Assembly (NCBI GenBank): GCA_002457515.1
Contig: NTJN01000003.1
Location: 1 to 64,000, forward strand
Source of the DNA: Pelagibacterales bacterium MED-G40
Lineage (GTDB): Bacteria; Pseudomonadota; Alphaproteobacteria; Pelagibacterales; Pelagibacteraceae
Direction: 5' to 3'
Length of the DNA: 64,000 nt
Shown here: positions 54,511 to 63,659 of the stretch, in pieces
Layout: each line of letters starts with the position of its first letter
Position numbering within the stretch: the stretch's first letter is position 1
Program-made: the position numbers and the translations under genes
Notes under the pieces: model-generated
What the model was told of the DNA's origin: nothing
The model's input: the letters and a program-made list of their open reading frames with translations, nothing else
Database searches by the model: none

Positions 54511-54970
54511 CTAATATTTCAAAATTTCTTATCCCAGATGGCGTGGTTACCTCTACTAAATCTTCTACTTTTTTTCCTATCAATCCTTTTCCTATTGGAG
54601 ATTTAAAGTAGATAAGATTTTTGCTTATATCCGCTTCATCTTTACCTACTATTTTAAACTCTATTTTTTTATCTAATTCGAGATCTTTTACATTCACAGT
54701 TGACCCAAATATAACATTTCCATTATTTTCAATTTTTGTTACGTCAATTACATTTGCTCTAGCAATAATATCATTTATTGAAATAACCCTACCTTCTAAT
54801 TGAGCTTGTTGTTCTTTAGCCGCATGATATTCTGCATTCTCTTTTAAGTCTCCGTGAGACCGAGCTTCAGCAATCGCCGCAACTATTTTTGGTCTTTTAA
54901 TATTTTTAAGATTATCTAATTCTAATTTTAATTTTTGAAGTCCTGATATTGTAATTGGTTCTTTTTCCAT
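54494..54970 (-). CDS. greA: Transcription elongation factor GreA
   Basis: GreA rescues backtracked RNA polymerase. The 158-aa protein has the N-terminal coiled coil with LDNLKNIKRPKIVAAIAEARSHGDLKENAEYHAAKEQQ (the acidic-tip DxxE included) and the C-terminal FKBP-like domain with SPIGKGLIGK. It starts at the base before hemF ends, so the two are likely co-transcribed from a promoter upstream of hemF. Confidence 0.96.
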   Translation of the reverse strand: MEKEPITISGLQKLKLELDNLKNIKRPKIVAAIAEARSHGDLKENAEYHAAKEQQAQLEGRVISINDIIARANVIDVTKIENNGNVIFGSTVNVKDLELDKKIEFKIVGKDEADISKNLIYFKSPIGKGLIGKKVEDLVEVTTPSGIRNFEILEVKYI

Positions 54971-55828
54971 TTATTTCCATTTTGGTTTTGGAGGAATTGA
55001 CATCAATATAGCTTCAATATTACCTCCAGAATTTAATCCGAATTTTGTACCTCTATCATATAAAAGGTTAAACTCGACGTATTTACCTCTTTTTAAAAAT
55101 TGTTTCCCCTTTTCTTTTTTGCTCCACTTTAATTTACTTTTTTTATAAATAATTTCTTTAGTTATATCCATAAAACAAATGCCTAAATTTCTTACAAATT
55201 CAAAGTTATTAATCCAATCTTTCATTTCATAATCAAAAAAGATTCCTCCTATTCCTCTTGTTTCATTATGATGAGGCAAATAAAAGTATTTATCACACCA
55301 TTTTTTATATTTTGAATAATTTTTATTATTATTTAAACAAATAACTTTCAGTTTATTATGAATTGCGGTCTTCTCTTTTAAATCTTTATAACTGGGAGTG
55401 ACATCTATTCCTCCTCCGAACCATTCTTTTGTGGTTACAATAAATCTAGTATTAAAATGAAAAGCAGGTATTTTAGGATTTTTCATATGAGCAACTACTG
55501 ATATTCCAGAGGCCCAATATTTGCCATTCTTTTTGGCACCTGGAATTTTAGATTTAAACTCTTTTTGGAATATACCTGAAACTGTTGATTGATTAATTCC
55601 TACTTTATCGAATACTTCTCCATTTTCTAAAATTAAAGATAACCCTCCTCCTTCATCTTTATTCTTTTTAAACCATTTGCTAGCTGAAAATTTTTTATTT
55701 TTTTTTGTTTTTTTCTTAGAAAGTTTTTTTTCGATAACTTCAAATTGTTCACGTATTTGTGATTGTAAAAAAATAAACCAATTACTCACAAATTTTTTCT
55801 TTATCTCAACGTTTTTTATCATTTTCAT
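54971..55828 (-). CDS. hemF: Coproporphyrinogen III oxidase, oxygen-dependent
   Basis: HemF carries out the oxidative decarboxylation to protoporphyrinogen, using O2. The 285 residues include the GGGLSLILENGEVF strand, WFGGGIDVTPSY near residue 155, RGIGGIFFDY, and EFNLLYDRGTKFGLNSGGN at the C-terminus. Use of HemF rather than HemN fits an aerobic marine life. It is divergent from the bc1 operon. Confidence 0.96.
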   Translation of the reverse strand: MKMIKNVEIKKKFVSNWFIFLQSQIREQFEVIEKKLSKKKTKKNKKFSASKWFKKNKDEGGGLSLILENGEVFDKVGINQSTVSGIFQKEFKSKIPGAKKNGKYWASGISVVAHMKNPKIPAFHFNTRFIVTTKEWFGGGIDVTPSYKDLKEKTAIHNKLKVICLNNNKNYSKYKKWCDKYFYLPHHNETRGIGGIFFDYEMKDWINNFEFVRNLGICFMDITKEIIYKKSKLKWSKKEKGKQFLKRGKYVEFNLLYDRGTKFGLNSGGNIEAILMSIPPKPKWK

Positions 55829-55907
55829 TTAATTTGTGTGTCATTGTGCCCCTGCGAAACCTTTAAAAATAGGTTTAATTTTGATAATAACATATTAAAT
55901 ATCATAT
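55829..55907. promoter_or_regulatory. hemF/petABC divergent promoter region with inverted repeat
   Basis: The 79-bp spacer must hold promoters for hemF (minus) and petA (plus). AAACCT (55857-55862) and AGGTTT (55871-55876) are perfect 6-bp complements around an 8-bp A/T centre. This could be an operator for joint control of heme synthesis and bc1, but no known regulator site is matched. Confidence 0.35.
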
Positions 55908-56423
55908 ATGGATAAACCAGATAAAAAAACCAATAGAAGAGATTTTTTATTTACAGCAAGTTACACAGTAGGTGCTGTTGGTTTGGGAGCGACTATTTGG
56001 CCGCTAATTGCTCAAATGAATCCCGACCGTTCAGTTAAAGCCTTAGCAACAACCGAAGTAGATATAAGTCAAATCGAACCCGGCAAATCGATAACAGTTC
56101 TTTGGAGAGGTAAACCTGTTTTTATTAAAAGAAGAACTCAGTCAGAAATTTCTGATGCAGAGTCAGTAAGTTTGAATGAATTGAAACATCCAGAAAAGGA
56201 TCAAGACAGAGTCAAAAAATCTGAATGGTTAGTCATGCTAGGTGTTTGTACTCATCTTGGATGCGTTCCATTGGCAGACAAGGGAGAATATAATGGATGG
56301 TTCTGTCCTTGTCACGGTTCACATTATGATACATCAGGCAGAATTAGAAAGGGACCTGCACCAGTAAATATGGAAATACCAAAATATGAGTTTGTAGATA
56401 GTAACACTATAAAGATTGGATAA
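55908..56423 (+). CDS. petA: Ubiquinol-cytochrome c reductase Rieske iron-sulfur subunit
   Basis: The Rieske subunit carries electrons from ubiquinol to cytochrome c1. The 171-aa protein starts with a Tat-type RRDFLF motif and a single span (about residues 16-33). The 2Fe-2S ligands lie in CTHLGCVP near 113 and CPCHGSHYD near 133. First gene of petABC, 6 bp before petB. Confidence 0.96.
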   Translation: MDKPDKKTNRRDFLFTASYTVGAVGLGATIWPLIAQMNPDRSVKALATTEVDISQIEPGKSITVLWRGKPVFIKRRTQSEISDAESVSLNELKHPEKDQDRVKKSEWLVMLGVCTHLGCVPLADKGEYNGWFCPCHGSHYDTSGRIRKGPAPVNMEIPKYEFVDSNTIKIG

Positions 56424-56429
56424 AATAAA

Positions 56430-57647
56430 ATGAGCGAACATACATACGTACCTGAGTCAAAATTTGGAAAATGGTTTAATGATAGATTGCCACTGTTAAC
56501 GTTAAGCAAGCATCTACAAGATTATCCTACTCCAAAAAATTTAAATTACTGGTGGACATTTGGAGGAATTTTAACTTTTTGCTTAGTAACACAAATTGTT
56601 ACAGGACTGGTTTTGGCAATGCATTATGTTGCACACGCAGATCTAGCTTTTAATAGCATAGAGCACATTATGAGAGATGTTAACTATGGGTGGTTACTAA
56701 GATATGTTCATGCAAACGGTGCCTCTATGTTTTTTCTTGCAGTTTACATCCATATATTCAGATCTTTATTCTACGGTTCTTATAAGTCACCAAGAGAAAT
56801 AATATGGATATTAGGAATGCTAATTTATATTTTAATGATGGCTACAGCATTTATGGGGTATGTTTTACCTTGGGGCCAAATGAGTTTTTGGGGAGCAACA
56901 GTAATCACAAACCTGTTTAGCGCAATACCAATTGTTGGTGAAAGTATAACTACTTGGTTATGGGGCGGTTACTCAGTTGACAACCCAACCTTAACAAGAT
57001 TTTTTAGTCTTCACTATCTTTTCCCTTTTATAATTTTTGGTTTAGTCGTATTGCATATTTGGGCTCTACACGTCCCTGGAAATAACAATCCTGTAGGTAT
57101 AGATATTAGAAAACCTTCAAAAGACACAGTACCTTTTCACCCCTACATAACTATAAAAGATTTATTTGCCTTATTAATTTTTATAATAGTTTTTTCAGCC
57201 TTTGTTTTTTTCTCTCCTAACACTTTAGGACATCCAGATAATTATATTCAGGCCAACCCTTTAATTACTCCAAAACATATCGTTCCAGAATGGTACTTAC
57301 TACCTTTCTATGCAATCTTAAGATCAGTTCCTGATAAGCTTGGAGGAGTAATTTTATTATTCGCTTCTATATTTATTTTACTTGCCTTACCTTGGTTAGA
57401 TAAAAGCAAGGTAAGATCAGCAATTTTTAGGCCAATTTATAAACAATTCTTTTGGATTTTGGTAATCGACGTTTTAGTGTTGGGGTATATGGGAGCTATG
57501 CCGGCAGAAGGATTATATTTATTAATTGCTAGAATAGGAACTGCATATTATTTTTTACATTTTTTAGTAATTCTACCAGTTTTAAGTTCAATTGAAAAAA
57601 CAGAACCTTTACCGGCTAGTATTTCTGAGCCCGTACTCAAAGGATAG
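56430..57647 (+). CDS. petB: Ubiquinol-cytochrome c reductase cytochrome b subunit
   Basis: Membrane subunit of 405 aa with about eight to nine spans. It shows the heme-ligand helices ([14 protein letters not shown] and [23 protein letters not shown]; later [22 protein letters not shown]), the Qo-site [13 protein letters not shown] motif near residue 285, and [19 protein letters not shown]. It sits between petA and petC. Confidence 0.98.
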   Translation: MSEHTYVPESKFGKWFNDRLPLLTLSKHLQDYPTPKNLNYWWTFGGILTFCLVTQIVTGLVLAMHYVAHADLAFNSIEHIMRDVNYGWLLRYVHANGASMFFLAVYIHIFRSLFYGSYKSPREIIWILGMLIYILMMATAFMGYVLPWGQMSFWGATVITNLFSAIPIVGESITTWLWGGYSVDNPTLTRFFSLHYLFPFIIFGLVVLHIWALHVPGNNNPVGIDIRKPSKDTVPFHPYITIKDLFALLIFIIVFSAFVFFSPNTLGHPDNYIQANPLITPKHIVPEWYLLPFYAILRSVPDKLGGVILLFASIFILLALPWLDKSKVRSAIFRPIYKQFFWILVIDVLVLGYMGAMPAEGLYLLIARIGTAYYFLHFLVILPVLSSIEKTEPLPASISEPVLKG

Positions 57648-57651
57648 CTAT

Positions 57652-58428
57652 ATGTTAAAAAAAAAACTATTTGCTAAATTTCTATTTTTTTTTATTATTT
57701 TTAATTCAAATTTATTAGCGTCTGAAAAAGAATTTCTTCATGTAGATTGGAGCTTTAAAGGTTTTACAGGTAAATTTGACAGATCTTCTCTTCAAAGAGG
57801 CTACCAAGTTTACAATGAGGTATGTGCAGCTTGTCATTCAATGAATCTATTAAGTTACAGAAATTTAGGCGAACCAGGAGGACCAGAATTTCCTATTAAT
57901 GAAGTAAAAAATATAGCCTCAAGCTTTGAAGTAACTGATGGTCCAGATGATCAGGGAGAAATGTTCACAAGACCAGGCAGACCATCGGATAAATTTGTAT
58001 CTCCATACCCTAATGTTAATGCAGCGACAGCAGCAAATGGAGGCGCATATCCACCTGACATGTCTGTTTTAGTAAAATCAAGGAAAGGTGGTGCAGATTA
58101 TATTTATTCCGTTTTAATGGGATATGAAGATCCACCTGCTAATATAAAACTTGATGATGGGGTTTACTACAATAAATATATGGATGGAAATAAAATTAAA
58201 ATGTCTAAGCCACTAATGGATGATATCATTTCTTATGCCGATGGAACAAAAGCAACTGAAATGCAGATGGCTATGGATGTTACTACCTTCTTGACTTGGG
58301 CTGCAGAACCACATTTGGAAGCTAGACATAAAATGGGAATCAAAGTTATGATTTTTTTGATAATTTTAACTGTATTAGTTTATTTGAGTATGAAAAAAAT
58401 ATGGTCAAGGGTTGACTCTGAAATGTAA
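57652..58428 (+). CDS. petC: Cytochrome c1
   Basis: Periplasmic c-type cytochrome of the bc1 complex, 258 aa. A signal peptide (residues 1-22) precedes the heme-binding CAACH near residue 60. PYPNVNAA and GGAYPPDMS are present, and a C-terminal anchor span lies near 232-248. The ATG at 57652, with AAAGGA upstream (57639-57644), is chosen over an earlier in-frame ATG inside petB. The end overlaps the convergent ychF gene by 24 bp. Confidence 0.96.
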   Translation: MLKKKLFAKFLFFFIIFNSNLLASEKEFLHVDWSFKGFTGKFDRSSLQRGYQVYNEVCAACHSMNLLSYRNLGEPGGPEFPINEVKNIASSFEVTDGPDDQGEMFTRPGRPSDKFVSPYPNVNAATAANGGAYPPDMSVLVKSRKGGADYIYSVLMGYEDPPANIKLDDGVYYNKYMDGNKIKMSKPLMDDIISYADGTKATEMQMAMDVTTFLTWAAEPHLEARHKMGIKVMIFLIILTVLVYLSMKKIWSRVDSEM

Positions 58429-59478
58429 TACGTCCCCATCTTTTATTTGATAGTCTTTACCTTCAATTCTTAATTTACCTATTTCTTTACATTTCTCCAT
58501 GCTTCCATAACTAAGAAAATCCTCATATGAAACTACCTCAGCTCTAATAAAATTTTTCTGAAAATCTGAATGAATTACTCCAGCAGCTTTTGGCGCTAAA
58601 GTATCTTTTTTTATCGTCCAAGCTCTGCTTTCTTCAGGACCAGATGTAAAAAATGTATCTAAATTTAAAAGATCATAACCAGCTCTTATTAACTTATTTA
58701 ACCCAGTTTTATCTAATCCAACCTCTTTCATAAAACTCTCTCTTTCATTTTTATCCAAACCCATTATCTGATCTTCTATATCGGCACAAATAACAACGAC
58801 CCTCTCATTTGGGTAATTCTCTTTAATACTTGAAGTGTATTTATTTCCATTAGAAAGACTATTTTCATCAACATTACATACTATTATTTTTGGTTTTAAG
58901 CTTAACAAGCCTAAGTTAGACAAAAACCTTTTTTCTTGTTCAGCGACTGGCGGAACTATTTCTTTACCGTCATTTAAGGATTTTAAAATTTTTTCCAATA
59001 AAGATATCTCTTCTGCTTTAAGTGATTTTTTTTTACTTTTCTCTAATCTTTTAAGGATAATATCTATATCAGAAAGCAAAAGCTCAGTTTTGATAGACTC
59101 TAAATCATTTAGTGGATTAATTTTTGAATTAACATGTTGAATTTTTTCAGAGTCAAAACACCTTACTAAATGTATAATTGCGTCTACCTCTCTTATATGT
59201 GATAAAAATTTGTTACCTAAACCCTCTCCTTTTGAAGCACCTTTTACTAATCCCGCAATATCAACAAAAGTAATATTGGTGTAGATTTTTTTTTTTGATT
59301 TAGATAATCCATGTAGATCATCAAGCCTTTTATCCGGAACATCAACAATACCAACATTGGGATCAATAGTGCAAAACGGAAAATTGCCTGCTTCAGCGTT
59401 TTTAGATGCGGTTAGGGCATTAAACAAAGTTGATTTGCCTACATTTGGTAACCCAACTATTCCACACTTAAATCCCAT
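58405..59478 (-). CDS. ychF: Ribosome-binding ATPase YchF
   Basis: This Obg-related P-loop protein binds ribosomes and prefers ATP. The 357 aa have [14 protein letters not shown] near residue 8, [17 protein letters not shown], and CNVDENS in place of the GTPase NKxD, which marks ATP use. The C-terminal TGS-like domain ends [11 protein letters not shown]. It overlaps pth by 11 bp, a frequent pairing. Confidence 0.97.
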   Translation of the reverse strand: MGFKCGIVGLPNVGKSTLFNALTASKNAEAGNFPFCTIDPNVGIVDVPDKRLDDLHGLSKSKKKIYTNITFVDIAGLVKGASKGEGLGNKFLSHIREVDAIIHLVRCFDSEKIQHVNSKINPLNDLESIKTELLLSDIDIILKRLEKSKKKSLKAEEISLLEKILKSLNDGKEIVPPVAEQEKRFLSNLGLLSLKPKIIVCNVDENSLSNGNKYTSSIKENYPNERVVVICADIEDQIMGLDKNERESFMKEVGLDKTGLNKLIRAGYDLLNLDTFFTSGPEESRAWTIKKDTLAPKAAGVIHSDFQKNFIRAEVVSYEDFLSYGSMEKCKEIGKLRIEGKDYQIKDGDVLHFRVNP

Positions 59479-60040
59479 TAAGATTTTGATTAACCTTACT
59501 TGAAAATAAATCTATTTTTTTTTCTATTAAAGTTGGAACAAGCTTAACAATAATGTCAGTTATTTCTTGAATTTTTTCTTCTTCATCCTCTTTGAAATCT
59601 TCGAGTACATGATTATTGACTTTCTTTTTTTCTTTAGGATGGCCTATACCTATTCTTACTCTAGAATAATCTTTTCCTATAAACTTATCAATAGACTCAA
59701 TACCGTTATGTCCAGCACTACTCCCCCCAAATTTAGCTTTTATCTTTCCAAAATCTATATCCATATCATCATGAAAAACAATTACATCTTTTGCATCTAT
59801 CTTAAAATAGTCGATTAATTCTTTTACTGCAGTGCCAGAATTATTCATAAAAGTTAAAGGTTTTATCGCATAAACTTTTTTTGTGTCTATGTTGCCAGTT
59901 GTTAAAAGTCCTTTAAATTTAGGTTTTTGTTTTGAAAGCTTAAAATGTTGATTGATTGCGTCTATAATTTTAAATCCAATATTATGGCGTGTATTCAAAT
60001 TATTAGGCCCAGGGTTTCCCAATCCAACTAACAACATCAT
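59468..60040 (-). CDS. pth: Peptidyl-tRNA hydrolase
   Basis: Pth frees tRNA from drop-off peptidyl-tRNAs. The 190-residue enzyme has GLGNPGPNNLNTRHNIGF with catalytic His near residue 20, FMNNSGTAV, VFHDDMDIDFGK, and FGGSSAGHNGIESI. It lies between rplY (6 bp) and ychF. The ribosomal-protein/pth/ychF order is common in bacteria. Confidence 0.96.
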   Translation of the reverse strand: MMLLVGLGNPGPNNLNTRHNIGFKIIDAINQHFKLSKQKPKFKGLLTTGNIDTKKVYAIKPLTFMNNSGTAVKELIDYFKIDAKDVIVFHDDMDIDFGKIKAKFGGSSAGHNGIESIDKFIGKDYSRVRIGIGHPKEKKKVNNHVLEDFKEDEEEKIQEITDIIVKLVPTLIEKKIDLFSSKVNQNLNGI

Positions 60041-60046
60041 ATTAAA

Positions 60047-60829
60047 TTATTTTTTCTCTTGTGGTTTTTTTTCAGTAGATGATTTTTTATCACCACCAGC
60101 TTGTTTTTTATCTCCAGATTGATCTTTTCCTTTATCATCTTTTTTGGCAGCTTCACCCTCTTTACCTGCTGCAGCTTTGTCTCCTGTAGCCGCTCCTTCA
60201 GCGCTAGCAGCAGCTTCACCTTCAGCACCTTCTACTGCTGTTTCCTCAGCAGGTTTCTCTGGTTCTTTTACAATTGATGGTGCTGCTACCGTAGCAATAA
60301 CAAAATCTCTACCAGTTATTTTTGGAACTACGTTGCTAGGCAATGTTACAGAGGAAATTTTAATGCTTGTTCCGATGTCAGTACCTGCTAAATCTATTTC
60401 AATGTCATCTGGTATTTGGTCTGCAGGACAATTCAATTCAACTTTTCTTCTTACTATATTTAAAACTCCACCTCTTTTAAGCCCTGGTGACTCAGATTGA
60501 TTTTTAAATTTTACTGGTATCTCAATGACAATTTTTGAACCAGAAACCACTCTCATAAAATCTATATGAATTGGTTCATCAGATACAACATGGTAAGCTA
60601 TGTCTCTAGGTAAGACTTTTTGTTTTTTCCCATCTATTTCTAACTCAATAACAGTAGATAAGAAAGAGTCTGAATTTAATATGTTTTCTATAGATTTTTT
60701 TTCTATTGAGATTTTTGCATTAGGATCTTTTCCTCCATATAAGATAGCAGGTATTAAACCTTTTGCTCTTAATTTATTTGTTTCTCCTCTAGAGATACTG
60801 TCTCTTTTTATAGCTTTTAAATTATTCAT
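60047..60829 (-). CDS. rplY: Ribosomal protein L25/Ctc family, with long low-complexity tail
   Basis: The 260-aa protein has the L25 5S-rRNA-binding domain (residues 1-95) with RGETNKLRAKGLIPAILYGG, followed by the TL5/Ctc beta-domain (to about 185). The last 74 or so residues are an Ala/Glu/Lys/Gly-rich, probably unstructured tail. The tail DNA is richer in GC than the rest. A promoter could lie in the 54-bp gap before it (60830-60883). Confidence 0.93.
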   Translation of the reverse strand: MNNLKAIKRDSISRGETNKLRAKGLIPAILYGGKDPNAKISIEKKSIENILNSDSFLSTVIELEIDGKKQKVLPRDIAYHVVSDEPIHIDFMRVVSGSKIVIEIPVKFKNQSESPGLKRGGVLNIVRRKVELNCPADQIPDDIEIDLAGTDIGTSIKISSVTLPSNVVPKITGRDFVIATVAAPSIVKEPEKPAEETAVEGAEGEAAASAEGAATGDKAAAGKEGEAAKKDDKGKDQSGDKKQAGGDKKSSTEKKPQEKK

Positions 60830-60883
60830 TTTTTAATTAAATTGGATGAGCTATTTAACTCAACTTTGAAAATAAAACAAGTA

Positions 60884-61816
60884 TTAATTAAATAAATCAG
60901 ATACAGAAGTTGAGTTAGAAATTCTCTTAATTGCTTCGGCCATTAGAGAAGATATAGACAATACCTCAATTTTATTGTTATTTTTTATTTTATTTGAATT
61001 ATCTATTGTGTCGGTAATAAAAAGCTTTTTGATTTTAGAGTTTTGAATTTTTCTTGTTGCATCTCCACTTAAAACTCCATGAGTTATAAATACATAAATC
61101 TCTGTTGCTCCTCTTTTTTTTAGAACTTCGGCAGCATTGACAATTGTTCCTCCACTATCGATGATATCATCAACAATCAAACAACTTTTTCCTCTAACAT
61201 CGCCAATTAAATTCATTACCTGAGATTTTCCAGGTTTTGGTCTTCTTTTATCAATTATTGCAAGGTCTGTTTTAAGCTTAGTAGCTAAACCTCTAGTTCT
61301 TTGAACTCCACCAACATCAGGAGAAACACAAATTAGTTTTTTATTTTTAAAAGACTTTTTAATAAATCTTGCAAACAATGGAGTTGTAAATAAGTTATCA
61401 ACCGGAATATCAAAAAAACCTTGTATCTGACCAGCATGAAGGTCAACTGTTACAACTCTATCTGCCCCAGCCATTGAGATTAAATTTGAAACAACTTTAG
61501 CAGAAATAGAAGTTCTTGGTGCGACTTTTCTATCTTGCCTTGCATAACCAAAATATGGAATGACCGCTGTAATATTTTTTGCTGACGATCTTTTTAACGC
61601 ATCTAAACAAAGGAGAAGTTCCATTAAATTATCGTTAACAGGTGTAGAGGTAGACTGAATTACAAATACACTGTTTCCTCTTATATTTTCATTGATTTCA
61701 ATATAAATCTCTCCGTCAGCAAATCTTTTGATATTTGTATTGACTAATTTAGATTTTAATTTTTTTGAGATATCCTTACTGAGCTTATTATTGCTAGTTC
61801 CAGATAATATTTTCAT
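60884..61816 (-). CDS. prs: Ribose-phosphate pyrophosphokinase
   Basis: Prs makes PRPP from ribose-5-phosphate and ATP. The 310-aa class I enzyme has FADGEIYIEINENIRG, YARQDRKVAPRTSISAK (catalytic loop) near residue 100, DLHAGQIQGFFDIPVDNL, and the PRPP loop IVDDIIDSGGTI near 215. It supplies PRPP for the histidine and purine genes in this window. It follows pgeF by 30 bp. Confidence 0.97.
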   Translation of the reverse strand: MKILSGTSNNKLSKDISKKLKSKLVNTNIKRFADGEIYIEINENIRGNSVFVIQSTSTPVNDNLMELLLCLDALKRSSAKNITAVIPYFGYARQDRKVAPRTSISAKVVSNLISMAGADRVVTVDLHAGQIQGFFDIPVDNLFTTPLFARFIKKSFKNKKLICVSPDVGGVQRTRGLATKLKTDLAIIDKRRPKPGKSQVMNLIGDVRGKSCLIVDDIIDSGGTIVNAAEVLKKRGATEIYVFITHGVLSGDATRKIQNSKIKKLFITDTIDNSNKIKNNNKIEVLSISSLMAEAIKRISNSTSVSDLFN

Positions 61817-61846
61817 GAAAATATAATTATTTATACAATTATTTTT

Positions 61847-62611
61847 TTAAGTTTTCAAACTAATAGTTGCAATACACCTTCCATAGTCCGTTTGACCCAA
61901 TTTTTGAGATCGTCTGTAACTATAAAAGTTGTCTTTATCCTCAAATGTATCAAAATCGATATTTTCTACTTCTTCCACGCCACAATTATTCAACTTAAAA
62001 TTTACATATTTTCTTATATCAAAATTATACTTATTATGGTTTTGCTTTAAAAAAAAATTAATATTGTTTTTTGATTCTGCCAAAAAATTCTTATAAAAAT
62101 CCTCACCTACCTCATAACTTTTGTTTCCAATACATGGACCAATACAAGCTGTAATTTTAACTTTATTATTTATTTCCTTAAATTTTTTTATAGTGTTTTC
62201 AATTACTCCAGAAATAGAACCCTTCCAACCTGCATGTATACAACCAATTGATTTATTAACTTCATCATATAAAATTATAGGGACACAATCAGCAGTAAGA
62301 ACACCCAGAGCAACACCATTGACATTGGTGACAAGTGAGTCAGATTTAATTTTATTCAAATTCTTATTTTTTTCGTCAAGAAAAAATACTTTGTTACTAT
62401 GTGTTTGATTCATAAGCTTTAAGTTCTCTACATTATTGATCTCCATTTTTTTTGCTACAAACTCTAAATTTTTTATCACATTATTTTTATTATCATCTGA
62501 CCCTAGTCCACAGTTTAAACTTTCATATATCCCTGATGAATAGCCACCTTTTTTTGAAAAAAAACAATGATTTATGTTTTTAAATTTATTTAATTTATTT
62601 GAAAAAAACAT
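61847..62611 (-). CDS. pgeF: Peptidoglycan editing factor PgeF-like (YfiH/DUF152 family)
   Basis: This 254-residue protein belongs to the multicopper oxidase-like, purine nucleoside phosphorylase-type laccase-domain family. Metal ligands are visible as QTHSNKVF near residue 70, ADCVPIILYD with Cys near 107, and HAGWKGS. It was linked to peptidoglycan stem editing in enterics; its exact role here is inferred. Coupled to the upstream methyltransferase gene by TAATG. Confidence 0.88.
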   Translation of the reverse strand: MFFSNKLNKFKNINHCFFSKKGGYSSGIYESLNCGLGSDDNKNNVIKNLEFVAKKMEINNVENLKLMNQTHSNKVFFLDEKNKNLNKIKSDSLVTNVNGVALGVLTADCVPIILYDEVNKSIGCIHAGWKGSISGVIENTIKKFKEINNKVKITACIGPCIGNKSYEVGEDFYKNFLAESKNNINFFLKQNHNKYNFDIRKYVNFKLNNCGVEEVENIDFDTFEDKDNFYSYRRSQKLGQTDYGRCIATISLKT

Positions 62612-63654
62612 TAATTAAATCCCAGCCTAAATTTTTTTTTATTTTTATAAGCAAAAATTACTTTAAAAAGATTTCCCATATATCTTGAGTCCAGCAACCT
62701 TCTTAATCTTGAGTATAAATTGGCTTTTGCACTAAAACTCATTTTTTTACTTAACATTTCTGCTCTATGTAAAATACCAATTCTCTTTAAGAAAAAGCTT
62801 TGTGAAACAACTTGATTAAGATTAAAATTTTGTTTTAAAAAATAGTCCTTCAAAAGAGTAAAATTTACTAAAGAGGTAATATCAGCGTCACTTAAATTTT
62901 CAAATACTTCATTTTTTTTATGAGATTTTACAGATTGTAAAGTACTAACATTCTTTTTATCTAAAAAACCATAGTCGATTAACAGTATACCTCCATTAAA
63001 TTTTCTAATAACTTGTATCATCTTATCTAATTCCTTTATTCCTAGATCTGGATATTCTATTACTCCTTTATTATTAAATAGACCAAACTTTTTTAATTTA
63101 AATATGGTTTTTTTTTTAGCTTTCTTTAAAATTATTTTTATTTTATCCTTTTTATTAACAGAGAGATATTTTTCGTAAATTTTATTTTTATCTATTTTAA
63201 ATTGCTTAATTGGTATCGCATCAAAAAATTCATTTCCAAAGAAAAGAACTGGACCACTTTTAATATCATTTATATTTTTAAGCCAACTAACTTTTTTTTC
63301 TTTTATTTTATTTTTCTGTATTTTTTGTAAATATTTACTTCTTTCATATAAAAAAATTTTTACATTTTTATAAAAATCAGGGAAATTTTTAAAAGTTTTT
63401 ATCAAAACTTTACATAGATCTCCATTTCCAGGACCTAATTCTACAATATTAAATTTTTTAGGTTTTTGTAAATTTTCCCAGTAGGAAATTATCCATATTG
63501 CAATCATCTCACTAAACAAAAAAGATATGTTAGGAGCTGTTACGTAATCTCCAGATTTTCCAAAGGGATTTTTTTTTGAATAATACCCATAGTTTTCATT
63601 ATAAAGTGCGTTTTCAACAAATTTGTCTAATGGTATAATTTGAGCTTCTTTCAC
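62611..63654 (-). CDS. SAM-dependent methyltransferase, MidA/NDUFAF7 family
   Basis: The 347 aa include an N-terminal NENYGYYSKKNPFGKSGDYVTAPNIS (family signature) and the SAM motif IVELGPGNGDLCK near residue 75. Relatives methylate an arginine in NADH dehydrogenase (NDUFAF7). Bacterial members lie next to lgt and pgeF as here. The first Met is 5 bp after the lgt gene end. Substrate is unproven. Confidence 0.9.
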   Translation of the reverse strand: MKEAQIIPLDKFVENALYNENYGYYSKKNPFGKSGDYVTAPNISFLFSEMIAIWIISYWENLQKPKKFNIVELGPGNGDLCKVLIKTFKNFPDFYKNVKIFLYERSKYLQKIQKNKIKEKKVSWLKNINDIKSGPVLFFGNEFFDAIPIKQFKIDKNKIYEKYLSVNKKDKIKIILKKAKKKTIFKLKKFGLFNNKGVIEYPDLGIKELDKMIQVIRKFNGGILLIDYGFLDKKNVSTLQSVKSHKKNEVFENLSDADITSLVNFTLLKDYFLKQNFNLNQVVSQSFFLKRIGILHRAEMLSKKMSFSAKANLYSRLRRLLDSRYMGNLFKVIFAYKNKKKFRLGFN

Positions 63655-63659
63655 TTTTT

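Noticed and set aside
60144-60500. Plus-strand ORF of 118 codons opposite rplY
   Set aside because: Ala/Ser-rich frame is the reverse of the low-complexity L25 tail; no ribosome-binding site or family match.
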